A stretch of DNA of 64,000 nucleotides from Tenodera sinensis (taxonomy: Eukaryota > Arthropoda > Insecta > Mantodea > Mantidae): positions 55,727,839-55,791,838 of the forward strand of contig CM060974.1 of NCBI GenBank assembly GCA_030765045.1, in the 5' to 3' direction. The notes beneath the pieces are model-generated. The model made no database searches and was not told where the DNA came from. It was given only the letters and a program-made list of their open reading frames with translations. Made by a program: the position numbers and the translations under genes. Below are positions 30,828 to 40,575 of this stretch, one piece after another. The stretch's first letter is position 1. Each line of letters opens with the position of its first letter.

Positions 30828-31337
30828 TGTAACTTTTGTGTGGTTTGTAAAGTAAATACGACAGATGTAGTCGAGATAAAGAAACACTTTTATTTCCGTA
30901 AACAGTAACTTTGTACACTCGTTGCAACAACAAGAAAGTCTTTTTCGATTCTCCAACAGCACGGCTCCGAACTCGTAACACAAAGAACTGTTCCTTCTCC
31001 CTGGTGTGACTCCTCGACGCTTCGCATACGTCTCTTCTTTCCGTCGGCACGACTACTCAACCTTCACACACGTCTGACTCACTCTTCTGTCGCACTTTAC
31101 CGCTATTTATATCTCCCAGGCACTATTCTGGAAGCTTCAGGAACGTTCAGTTATTGCGGCGAGATACAAAGCAGAGAAGATTCTCGAAGTGTCTATCCTT
31201 TTCTCTCTTTCGGCAAGCGCCCCAACAATGCGGCCATGCTCTGTCTCTTTCCTTCGGCTCCTTTGCGGTAGTGCCGACAATAATGCGATGGGTGACACTG
31301 CTGTTGTAGGCAATTAGATGCGGCGGGCGCGGTGACA
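30828..31337 (-). repeat. 3' LTR of copy C (510 bp)
   Basis: Long-form LTR with TGTAAC...GGTGACA ends and a few private changes (TCTTTTTCGATTCTCC, GAACTCGTAACAC). The polypurine tract abuts it. Confidence 0.9.
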
Positions 31338-32937
31338 CTGCTCCCTCCTCAGAGATGGTCGTCCCGACCAGCACTATCACTGCGGCATCTCCCTTGCGCC
31401 CCGGTGGACTAACCCATCGAACCTCTTCTCCAGGAGGCACGATCCTAGGTATCGCTGTTGGATAGTGTCCCTTGGTCCGGGTAGGACGAAGTATGCCATC
31501 CTGCTTCGAAATTCTGCAACAGTACCGCCGGTCTTGACGGTCCCTCGTCCAGTTGCCCTTCTTCCTGGTGTGTTGACGGGCCATCCTGCGCACTTGGAAA
31601 CGGCTCACTAGGTACCATGTCCGCCGACCTCTCTGGCGCACCTTCGCAGCCACCTTGCTTCCGATGGGTCCGGCAACAAACCCCACCACATCCGCGCGAG
31701 TTGCGTCCACCGCTGCACTCGTGTTCACTCGTGCTCGGCACGGCCTCTCCTGTATCCTGCCGTCCAAGATGATGTCCACCATTCTTCCGTTCACGGCACT
31801 ATGTGACAGGTGATTGGATGACTCTGACGGTCCCCCCATGTCACACGCCAAGTCGGTTCTCGCTTGTTGCTCGTTTGCTTGTGCGCTTCCCTGCTGATCG
31901 TCTTCCACGTCATATCCTGTTTGGTTACGTACCCGACACACTCCTCCAGAGGATCCTCGATGACGTCCCTGAACTGCCCCTTTGTCTTCCCCGAGACGTA
32001 CACTTTCGTTATCTGAAACGGGCGCAACTGTCGCCTCGGCCACTAGGTGCTCCCTCCCCGGGTCTGTGCTATTCCGTCTGCCCCTGGCATCCAGTACTTT
32101 GACGCTCTCGTCAACTCTTACTACCAGGGCGCCAAGACGTTCCCCGTCGTTCTCCACGACGTCCACATGCTGGCAGAGGTCTTCCACCTTTTCGCCGAGT
32201 TCTTCCACGCCTTCCGTCACGCCAATCAGTTCGCCGAGTTGTTCCACGTCTTCCGTCACGCCAATCAGTTCGCCGAGTTGTTCCACGTCTTCCGTCACGC
32301 CAATCAGTTCGCCGAGTTGTTCCACGTCTTCCGTCACGCCAATCAGTTCGCCGAGTTGTTTCACGTCTTCCCTCACATCATCTGAAACGGGCGCAACTGT
32401 CGCCTCGGCCACTAGGTGCTCCCTCCCCGGCTCCGCGCTATTCCGTCTGCCCCTGGCATCCAGTACTTTGACGCTCTCGTCAACTCTTACTACCAGGGCG
32501 CCAAGACGTTCCCCGTCGTCCTCCACGACGTCCACGTGCTGGCAGAGGTCTACCACCTTTTCGCCGAGTTCTTCCACGTCTTCCGTCACGCCAATCAGTT
32601 CGCCATCAATTTTCGCCGATAGCTCCGTCTTCATCTCTTTCAGCTCGGCAGCGAGGTTGTTGTTTGACGTTTCCATTTTGGCAGCGAGGTTGTCGTTTGC
32701 CGTCTTCATCTCTTTCAGCTCGGCAACGAGGTTGTCGTTTCTCGTTTCCATTTTGGCAGCGAGGTTGTCGTTTGACGTTTCCATTTTGGCAGCGAGGTTG
32801 TCGTTTGCCGTCTTCATCTCTTTCAGCTCGGCAGCGAGGTTGTTGGTTGCCGTCTTCATCTTGGACATTTCTGTCTTCATTTCGGCGAATAATTCTTTCA
32901 TCATTGCCATCATCCTGGTTTCCGAATCTCCCTCCAT
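31147..32937 (-). CDS. Gag/protease-like protein of LTR element copy C (596 aa)
   Basis: The frame is open over its full length and is the same protein as in copy A. It has the N-terminal coiled coil, the duplicated block of about 62 residues, four 13-residue repeats, and a retropepsin-like stretch with Asn-Thr-Ser at 405-407. The Arg-rich C-terminus ends inside the 3' LTR. Intactness in two copies may reflect array homogenisation rather than selection on the protein. Confidence 0.75.
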   Translation of the reverse strand: MEGDSETRMMAMMKELFAEMKTEMSKMKTATNNLAAELKEMKTANDNLAAKMETSNDNLAAKMETRNDNLVAELKEMKTANDNLAAKMETSNNNLAAELKEMKTELSAKIDGELIGVTEDVEELGEKVVDLCQHVDVVEDDGERLGALVVRVDESVKVLDARGRRNSAEPGREHLVAEATVAPVSDDVREDVKQLGELIGVTEDVEQLGELIGVTEDVEQLGELIGVTEDVEQLGELIGVTEGVEELGEKVEDLCQHVDVVENDGERLGALVVRVDESVKVLDARGRRNSTDPGREHLVAEATVAPVSDNESVRLGEDKGAVQGRHRGSSGGVCRVRNQTGYDVEDDQQGSAQANEQQARTDLACDMGGPSESSNHLSHSAVNGRMVDIILDGRIQERPCRARVNTSAAVDATRADVVGFVAGPIGSKVAAKVRQRGRRTWYLVSRFQVRRMARQHTRKKGNWTRDRQDRRYCCRISKQDGILRPTRTKGHYPTAIPRIVPPGEEVRWVSPPGRKGDAAVIVLVGTTISEEGAVSPRPPHLIAYNSSVTHRIIVGTTAKEPKERDRAWPHCWGACRKREKDRHFENLLCFVSRRNN

Positions 32938-33016
32938 CTTGGTTCTAACGTTGCAACTTCTAACGACGATGTAACGAAACTAGAAGCAATTCGACGAATC
33001 CCACTTCTGACACCAG

Positions 33017-33209
33017 TGTGACTTTTTTTTGGGGTGTGAAGTAAAGTAGACATTTCTAGAGGCCTCTATCACTTTCTCTCTTTCGGCAAGCGCCCAACAA
33101 TGCGGCCATGCTCTGTCTCTTTCCTTCGGCTCCTTTGCGGTAGTGCCGACAATAATGCGATGGGTGACACTGCTGTTGTAGGCAATTAGATGCGGCGGGC
33201 GCGGTGACA
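33017..33209 (-). repeat. 5' LTR of copy C (193 bp)
   Basis: Short-form LTR, matching those of A, B and D. Confidence 0.9.
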
Positions 33210-34337
33210 GTATTTCCTTGCAGGCGCAAGGGGAATAGGGGAACAGAGCAGCCTGTGAGCGATAGTCAAATCTTCCAAGCTTTCAAATTCCGTTCTCTTT
33301 GCACGTTGAACATATAAACAGAAGAATAGCGATGTTCCATTTTACAGAAGTATAAGTTGTCCAAGAGTAAGCGTTACACAAAAAACAAGGAGTATCTCCG
33401 AAGTGGTTCACTCTACAAAAACATTTATGGGGACATGCATTGTGTATTTTAACAAGATCTACAGTTTTTCTATAGAAAGAGTTTGTCTATCTCTTGCGGT
33501 TTACGAGATATCAAAAAGTCATCCAGAGAAAACAGGACAACATAGGCTATAGTCAGAAAATTTAAAATATAAATTTCATTTTTCATAAAAATATCTTAAA
33601 CATATATCATTTTAATCAAAATCGTTAGAGCAATTTTCAAGAAAATAAAACGTTTCGCAAAATTTTTCGTATAAGGGGTAGTTTAGGGTGGAGCTGGTTT
33701 CATACAAATATTCGTGTTACCTTCCTAAAAGACTTTAAACGCAAAAACCAGCTTTGGCTTTTATCCGAATTTTCGTTTTTGAGTTATGCTGTCCACAGAC
33801 AGGCAGACAAGCACGCACGCGGACCTTTTCCTTAAAATGCCTCTTTTTGAAAAAGACATGCATTTCCGGTTAAATCTCGACGGCGAATTTTTGGGTGGAA
33901 TATAGTACGTAGTTCCTCTACATAGCATTAGAGACAGTAAAATTAGCTTAAGAGGCTCTCTAGAAACTAAATGTGTTGGAGAGGACCCGTACTGATTGAA
34001 GACACAAAAAACTAAACGACAACATTAAAGGAAGTTAAATGCAACGTGGTTAACAATGCCTTCTGTGAAACAAAAGAACATAAATGAGTAAAAGCGAACA
34101 CTGATGTATAACCTGCTTTCAACTGAAGCTGCACACTAGTGTGTCCCCGGAACAGAAGAAGTGCACAAAAATAAGAGGTAGTACTAAAATAGGGAGCTTT
34201 AATTGTGAATTTACGCAGCTTCGTGGGATAACGAAGCCTCGTGAAATTGTTTGAATAGGTGAACAGAGAGGCATGTAGTTTAGGAAAGCGAAACCGTTAA
34301 AAATAAGAGAAAAGTAATAAATATTATATTAATAAAG

Positions 34338-34349
34338 AAAAAAAAAAAA
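34338..34349 (-). terminator. Pol III T-run terminator of 5S copy 5
   Basis: T(12) on the minus strand, longer than the T(8) after the other copies. Confidence 0.85.
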
Positions 34350-34351
34350 GA

Positions 34352-34471
34352 ATGCCAACGGCACGTGGTGTTCCCAAGCGGTCACCCATCCAAGTACTGA
34401 CCACGCCCAATGCTGCTTAACTTCGGTGATCGGACGAGAACCGGTGTATTCAGCATGGTATGGCCGTTGGC
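34352..34471 (-). rRNA. 5S ribosomal RNA gene, copy 5
   Basis: This 120-nt minus-strand gene is identical to copy 2 and to the majority sequence, with intact helix I and internal promoter. It is likely functional. Confidence 0.97.
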
Positions 34472-35868
34472 GACGGACAGTGCCCTCAAAAGGCTATCTA
34501 TCTATGGTCCAACCAACCTCCAGTTACCAATTTTTCTGTACCTACCTTGTGCAAACTTTTGTTACCCAAGTTTATCCTTCCAACTTAATCATTATAAAAG
34601 CTTTACAAGACCGCGATTCATAGCCAGAGTCCCTTGACCTAGAAAATCCACGCCCGGCTCGTGTACAGTGTCAAACATATCAACAACGAACGTAACACTA
34701 AATCAAACAAGACATTTTACGAATTTGGTGTACAAATAACATTAGCCAAAGTGCACAGTGTAGAGCATAGCTAACACCCTAAAAATTTCTAAATGTGGTG
34801 AATAGTGCGAAGGCCAAAGAAAAGTTGTCACATTAGACTTAGACTCATTTTATTAAGCCTGCTGCCCGTACAATGGGGCCCGGCTTACAGGCTAAAATTT
34901 ACATGCACATACCATATTTTACAAGGTTTCTTGTGCACTCTGGTTTGGTTTGTTTTCTCACAAAAACCCATACGGTGAACAGCCTTAGCTCACCGAGAAC
35001 AGTTTTTGGACTTATTTTTACGGTTTGTTTTTTGTCCTTTTGATACACATGTTTTCTTCGTTTATGTACACGGATACATACACGCACTCACTCCAGGGCA
35101 TATTGTCACATTAAGAAACGATCAAGTAACCTTAAAATTCCCAAAAACTGCTACCGAGGCCAAGAGAAACGCAGCAGGGGCTCCCTCCCAATTATGGTGA
35201 TGGGCAGCTTCTATTTCATTGCGTTTACTTAAAGTACAGAAATATACACTTAGGCTTAGAAAGCCATTTTTTCAAATTGTTTTTCTTTCTCTTTTATTTA
35301 TTTTATCGAGCATCTTTCACTTTTCTAAATACCTACTCTTTCGCCCCTAGCTTACGACCTATTAGCTTGAAATTTCCAGGTGATCTAATTGTCATGCACT
35401 GCTTAAAAATATAAAAAATAGAGCTGAAATTAAATAGTGTTTCATAATTCATGCTGAGAACATTGACAATATTAATAAACTGTACCTACACAAAACAACT
35501 CTTTCTCCAAAGGGGACCCGCAAAGCAACCATGGGTACAGCTTATTATTTTGTTTTTGTATGTAAAAGTACTAGAGAATTTTCGGAATAAAGTGCTTTAA
35601 CGTTATGAGGATTTTTATAGAATATTTAACAATGGACTCATTTTAGTGGGGGCCTGGTAGAAATCGTTCTCTTTGACGATTACCCTGTAGGTGGAAGCAG
35701 AATATGGGAATACAGTAGGCTTTGAGCGATAGTCAAATGTTTCAAAGCTTACAAACTCCATTCTCTTTGCGCGGACACCTTAAAAAATTGAATAACCATG
35801 TTCCATTTGATGCAAGTGTAAGTTTTCTATAGGTCACACGAATAACAAGGCTTATTTCCCAAATGCTT

Positions 35869-35910
<42 letters not shown>

Positions 35911-36545
35911 AGAGAGAGAGCTGATATGGTAAGATTTGGTCCATCTCTAACGGTTTGCCAATTATGCAAGTGTCGTCCAGAGTAAATACGACTACAGGGG
36001 CTGTGACCGGAAAATTCAAGACCTGCATTTCATTTGCCACAAAAATGTCTCAAACTTAATGAAACTCGTTAGAGCCATTTTCAAGAAAATGAAAATTTTC
36101 CAAAACTTGTTCAGTGTAGAGGGTAGTTTAGTGTGGGGCTATTTTCCTTGGAATCCTCGCGTCGCATTCTTGATTGACATTAAACTTAAATACCAACTTT
36201 AGTGTTTAACCGAACTTTCGTTTTTTAGTTATGCTGCCCACAGAGAGACACGGACGCAGACACACAGACACACCCGAACCTTTTTCTAAAAACCCCCCAC
36301 CCCACCCCCTTTTTTTTTAAGTGGGCCTTAAACATGCATTTGCGGTAAAATCTCGACGTCGAGTTTTTGGGCGGAATGCAGTGCTGCCTCTGCTCACCAG
36401 TAGAGAAAATAAAACTCTGATGTGTTGCACTCACATGACTTTCAAGACACTCTTATACTAATCATTCTTATAATCTCATATTCCCATGTCTTTTACGTGT
36501 TAGTTGAGTAAAACGCTTCCAGGAATTATCTTATAGGTATCGTAT

Positions 36546-37055
36546 TGTAACTTTTGTGTGGTTTGTAAAGTAAATACGACAGATGTAGTCGAGATAAAGA
36601 AACACTTTTATTTCCGTAAACAGTAACTTTGTACACTCGTTGCAACAACAAGAAAGTCTTTTCCGATTCTCCAACAGCACGGCTCCGAATTCGTAATACA
36701 AAGAACTGTTCCTTCTCCCTGGTGTGACTCCTCGACGCTTCGCATACGTCTCTTCTTTCCGTCGGCACGACTACTCAACCTTCACATACGTCTGACTCAC
36801 TCTTCTGTCGCACTTTGCCGCTATTTATATCTCCCAGGCACTATTCTGGAAGCTTCAGGAACGTTCAGTTATTGCGGCGAGATACAAAGCAGAGAAGATT
36901 CTCGAAGTGTCTATCCTTTTCTCTCTTTCGGCAAGCGCCCCAACAATGCGGCCATGCTCTGTCTCTTTCCTTCGGCTCCTTTGCGGTAGTGCCGACAATA
37001 ATGCGATGGGTGACACTGCTGTTGTAGGCAATTAGATGCGGCGGGCGCGGTGACA
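36546..37055 (-). repeat. 3' LTR of copy D (510 bp)
   Basis: Long-form LTR of the B/D subtype. Confidence 0.9.
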
Positions 37056-38655
37056 CTGCTCCCTCCTCAGAGATGGTCGTCCCGACCAGCACTATCACTG
37101 CGGCATCTCCCTTGCGCCCCGGTGGACTAACCCATCGAACCTCTTCTCCAGGAGGCACGATCCTAGGTATCGCTGTTGGATAGTGTCCCTTGGTCCGGGT
37201 AGGACGATGTATGCCATCCTGCTTCGAAATTCTGCAACAGTACCGCCGGTCTTGACGGTCCCTCGTCCAGTTGCCCTTCTTCCTGGTGTGTTGACGGGCC
37301 ATCCTGCGCACTTGGAAACGGCTCACTAGCTACCATGTCCGCCGACCTCTCTGGCGCACCTTCGCAGCCACCTTGCTTCCGATGGGTCCGGCAACAAACC
37401 CCACCACATCCGCGCGAGTTGCGTCCACCGCTGCACTCGTGTTCACTCGTGCTCGGCACGGCCTCTCCTGTATCCTGCCGTCCAAGATGATGTCCACCAT
37501 TCTTCCGTTCACGGCACTATGTGACAGGTGATTGGATGGCTCTGACGGTCCCCCCATGTCACACGCCAAGTCGGTTCTCGCTTGTTGCTCGTTTGCTTGT
37601 GCGCTTCCCTGCTGATCGTCTTCCACGTCATATCCTGTTTGGTTACGTACCCGAAACACTCCTCCAGAGGATCCTCGATGACGTCCCTGAACTGCCCCTT
37701 TGTCTTCCCCGAGACGTACACTTTCGTTATCTGAAACGGGCGCAACTATCGCCTCGGCCACTAGGTGCTCCCTCCCCGGGTCTGTGCTATTCCGTCTGCC
37801 CCTGGCATCCAGTACTTTGACGCTCTCGTCAACTCTTACTACCAGGGCGCCAAGACGTTCCCCGTCGTTCTCCACGACGTCCACATGCTGGCAGAGGTCT
37901 TCCACCTTTTCGCCGAGTTCTTCCACGCCTTCCGTCACGCCAATCAGTTCGCCGAGTTGTTCCACGTCTTCCGTCACGCCAATCAGTTCGCCGAGTTGTT
38001 CCACGTCTTCCGTCACGCCAATCAGTTCGCCGAGTTGTTCCACGTCTTCCGTCACGCCAATCAGTTCGCCGAGTTGTTTCACGTCTTCCCTCACATCATC
38101 TGAAACGGGCGCAACTGTCGCCTCGGCCACTAGGTGCTCCCTCCCCGGCTCCGCGCTATTCCGTCTGCCCCTGGCATCCAGTACTTTGACGCTCTCGTCA
38201 ACTCTTACTACCAGGGCGCCAAGACGTTCCCCGTCGTCCTCCACGACGTCCACGTGCTGGCAGAGGTCTACCACCTTTTCGCCGAGTTCTTCCACGTCTT
38301 CCGTCACGCCAATCAGTTCGCCATCAATTTTCGCCGATAGCTCCGTCTTCATCTCTTTCAGCTCGGCAGCGAGGTTGTTGTTTGACGTTTCCATTTTGGC
38401 AGCGAGGTTGTCGTTTGCCGTCTTCATCTCTTTCAGCTCGGCAACGAGGTTGTCGTTTCTCGTTTCCATTTTGGCAGCGAGGTTGTCGTTTGACGTTTCC
38501 ATTTTGGCAGCGAGGTTGTCGTTTGCCGTCTTCATCTCTTTCAGCTCGGCAGCGAGGTTGTTGGTTGCCGTCTTCATCTTGGACATTTCTGTCTTCATTT
38601 CGGCGAATAATTCTTTCATCATTGCCATCATCCTGGTTTCCGAATCTCCCTCCAT
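36865..38655 (-). pseudogene. Gag/protease-like frame of copy D with one internal stop
   Basis: The frame equals copy A except for a single base change near 37330. GGCTCACTAGGTACC becomes GGCTCACTAGCTACC, turning a Tyr codon (about residue 442) into TAG. Everything upstream, including the coiled coil, repeats and protease-like block, remains readable. The product would lose the last 155 residues. Confidence 0.85.
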
Positions 38656-38734
38656 CTTGGTTCTAACGTTGCAACTTCTAACGACGATGTAACGAAACTA
38701 GAAGCAATTCGACGAATCCCACTTCTGACACCAG

Positions 38735-38927
38735 TGTGACTTTTTTTTGGGGTGTGAAGTAAAGTAGACATTTCTAGAGGCCTCTATCACTTTCTCTCTT
38801 TCGGCAAGCGCCCAACAATGCGGCCATGCTCTGTCTCTTTCCTTCGGCTCCTTTGCGGTAGTGCCGACAATAATGCGATGGGTGACACTGCTGTTGTAGG
38901 CAATTAGATGCGGCGGGCGCGGTGACA
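38735..38927 (-). repeat. 5' LTR of copy D (193 bp)
   Basis: Short-form LTR with the adjacent tRNA-Leu-type primer-binding site. Confidence 0.9.
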
Positions 38928-40055
38928 GTATTTCCTTGCAGGCGCAAGGGGAATAGGGGAACAGAGCAGCCTGTGAGCGATAGTCAAATCTTCCAAGCTT
39001 TCAAATTCCGTTCTCTTTGCACGTTGAACATATAAACAGAAGAATAGCGATGTTCCATTTTACAGAAGTATAAGTTGTCCAAGAGTAAGCGTTACACAAA
39101 AAACAAGGAGTATCTCCGAAGTGGTTCACTCTACAAAAACATTTATGGGGACATGCATTGTGTATTTTAACAAGATCTACAGTTTTTCTATAGAAAGAGT
39201 TTGTCTATCTCTTGCGGTTTACGAGATATCAAAAAGTCATCCAGAGAAAACAGGACAACATAGGCTATAGTCAGAAAATTTAAAATATAAATTTCATTTT
39301 TCATAAAAATATCTTAAACATATATCATTTTAATCAAAATCGTTAGAGCAATTTTCAAGAAAATAAAACGTTTCGCAAAATTTTTCGTATAAGGGGTAGT
39401 TTAGGGTGGAGCTGGTTTCATACAAATATTCGTGTTACCTTCCTAAAAGACTTTAAACGCAAAAACCAGCTTTGGCTTTTATCCGAATTTTCGTTTTTGA
39501 GTTATGCTGTCCACAGACAGGCAGACAAGCACGCACGCGGACCTTTTCCTTAAAATGCCTCTTTTTGAAAAAGACATGCATTTCCGGTTAAATCTCGACG
39601 GCGAATTTTTGGGTGGAATATAGTACGTAGTTCCTCTACATAGCATTAGAGACAGTAAAATTAGCTTAAGAGGCTCTCTAGAAACTAAATGTGTTGCAGA
39701 GGACCCGTACTGATTGAAGACACAAAAAACTAAACGACAACATTAAAGGAAGTTAAATGCAACGTGGTTAACAATGCCTTCTGTGAAACAAAAGAACATA
39801 AATGAGTAAAAGCGAACACTGATTTATAACCTGCTTTCAACTGAAGCTGCACACTAGTGTGTCCCCGGAACAGAAGAAGTGCACAAAAATAAGAGGTAGT
39901 ACTAAAATAGGGAGCTTTAATTGTGAATTTACGCAGCTTCGTGGGATAACGAAGCCTCGTGAAATTGTTTGAATAGGTGAACAGAGAGGCATGTAGTTTA
40001 GGAAAGCGAAACCGTTAAAAATAAGAGAAAAGTAATAAATATTATATTAATAAAG

Positions 40056-40063
40056 AAAAAAAA
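40056..40063 (-). terminator. T-run after truncated 5S copy 6
   Basis: T(8) on the minus strand in the usual position. The gene it serves has lost its 5' end. Confidence 0.7.
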
Positions 40064-40065
40064 GA

Positions 40066-40151
40066 ATGCCAACGGCACGTGGTGTTCCCAAGCGGTCACC
40101 CATCCAAGTACTGACCACGCCCAATGATGCCTAATTACGGTGATCGGACGA
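40066..40151 (-). pseudogene. Truncated 5S rRNA gene, copy 6
   Basis: Only the 3'-terminal 86 nt of the 120-nt gene remain. At CGGACGA the sequence switches to retrotransposon LTR (TAACACTTCATCGATAC). The first 34 nt of the gene, including one strand of helix I, are gone. Three further changes lie just before the break (AATGATGCCTAATTACGG in place of AATGCTGCTTAACTTCGG). It cannot give a normal 5S RNA. It marks the right end of the array here. Confidence 0.92.
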
Positions 40152-40375
40152 TAACACTTCATCGATACTTTACACTCTCAGCACCATGTTAAATGCTTAA
40201 AAAACCATTGAAAACGCTGGTCTGCGTTGCGATCTTTCTGCTCGGTGCCACTTTAGCTGCAACTGACTTGTAGGTTCCGGATCTTGTAAAGTTTGGTGAA
40301 AGTTCCATGTTCACACCACATAAAAACGTCTTTCCACCTCGAAGATACACACACTAGTGAACAGTTTTTTGACTT
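40152..40375 (-). repeat. LTR fragment fused to 5S copy 6
   Basis: It aligns with the reverse complement of 53340-53514 (TTTACACTCTCAGCACCATG, AAGTTTGGTGAAAGTTCC, CGTCTTTCCACCTCGAAG). An unrelated block of about 80 bases (about 40208-40290) replaces part of the LTR. Both LTR ends are missing. Confidence 0.8.
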
Positions 40376-40504
40376 ATGCTAGGGACTCCAGGGTAAGCAC
40401 ACAGTAATCCTGAGTTGATAAGGAGTAGTTGGAGATCATTGGGTTTTAGCTACACTGATGTTTCAGGTACACACTTTCCTGTCACTTCACAGTTGCAGCC
40501 TTCA
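40376..40504. other. Unassigned filler between LTR fragment and pol
   Basis: This stretch replaces the integrase gene and 3' untranslated region. I find no match elsewhere in the window. It probably reflects the repair or recombination event that deleted them. Confidence 0.4.
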
Positions 40505-40575
40505 CTATCACATGTCTCTATCTTGGCTTCCAATTTGGTATTATGTCTGGAGCCTTGTCAAATAGCCTCTTCAAT

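Larger units (their letters stand above)
30828..33209 (-). mobile_element. Non-autonomous LTR retrotransposon, copy C
   Basis: It is 2382 bp, flanked by GTAT at 30824-30827 and 33210-33213, with LTRs at 30828-31337 and 33017-33209. It is nearly identical to copy A and shares its diagnostic bases (GATGACTCTGAC, ACGAAGTATGCC). It occupies the same nucleotide of the spacer as A, B and D. Confidence 0.93.
28762..34351. repeat. 5S spacer 4, carrying LTR copy C
   Basis: Same organisation as spacer 1. S1 has A(26) at 30164-30189 then (GA)n, LTR copy C is at 30828-33209, and the right part of S2 ends near 33945. The section next to the gene has extra substitutions shared with the leftmost partial unit (for example AGTAAACTTAAAATT and ACTTAAGCTTA), so sequence exchange is patchy. 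Confidence 0.92.
36546..38927 (-). mobile_element. Non-autonomous LTR retrotransposon, copy D
   Basis: It is 2382 bp, flanked by GTAT at 36542-36545 and 38928-38931, with LTRs at 36546-37055 and 38735-38927. It belongs to the subtype shared with copy B. Its open frame carries one nonsense change. Confidence 0.93.
34472..40065. repeat. 5S spacer 5, carrying LTR copy D
   Basis: S1 has A(34) at 35874-35907 then (GA)n. LTR copy D lies at 36546-38927, and the right part of S2 ends near 39660. This is the last complete spacer before the truncated sixth gene. Confidence 0.92.
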
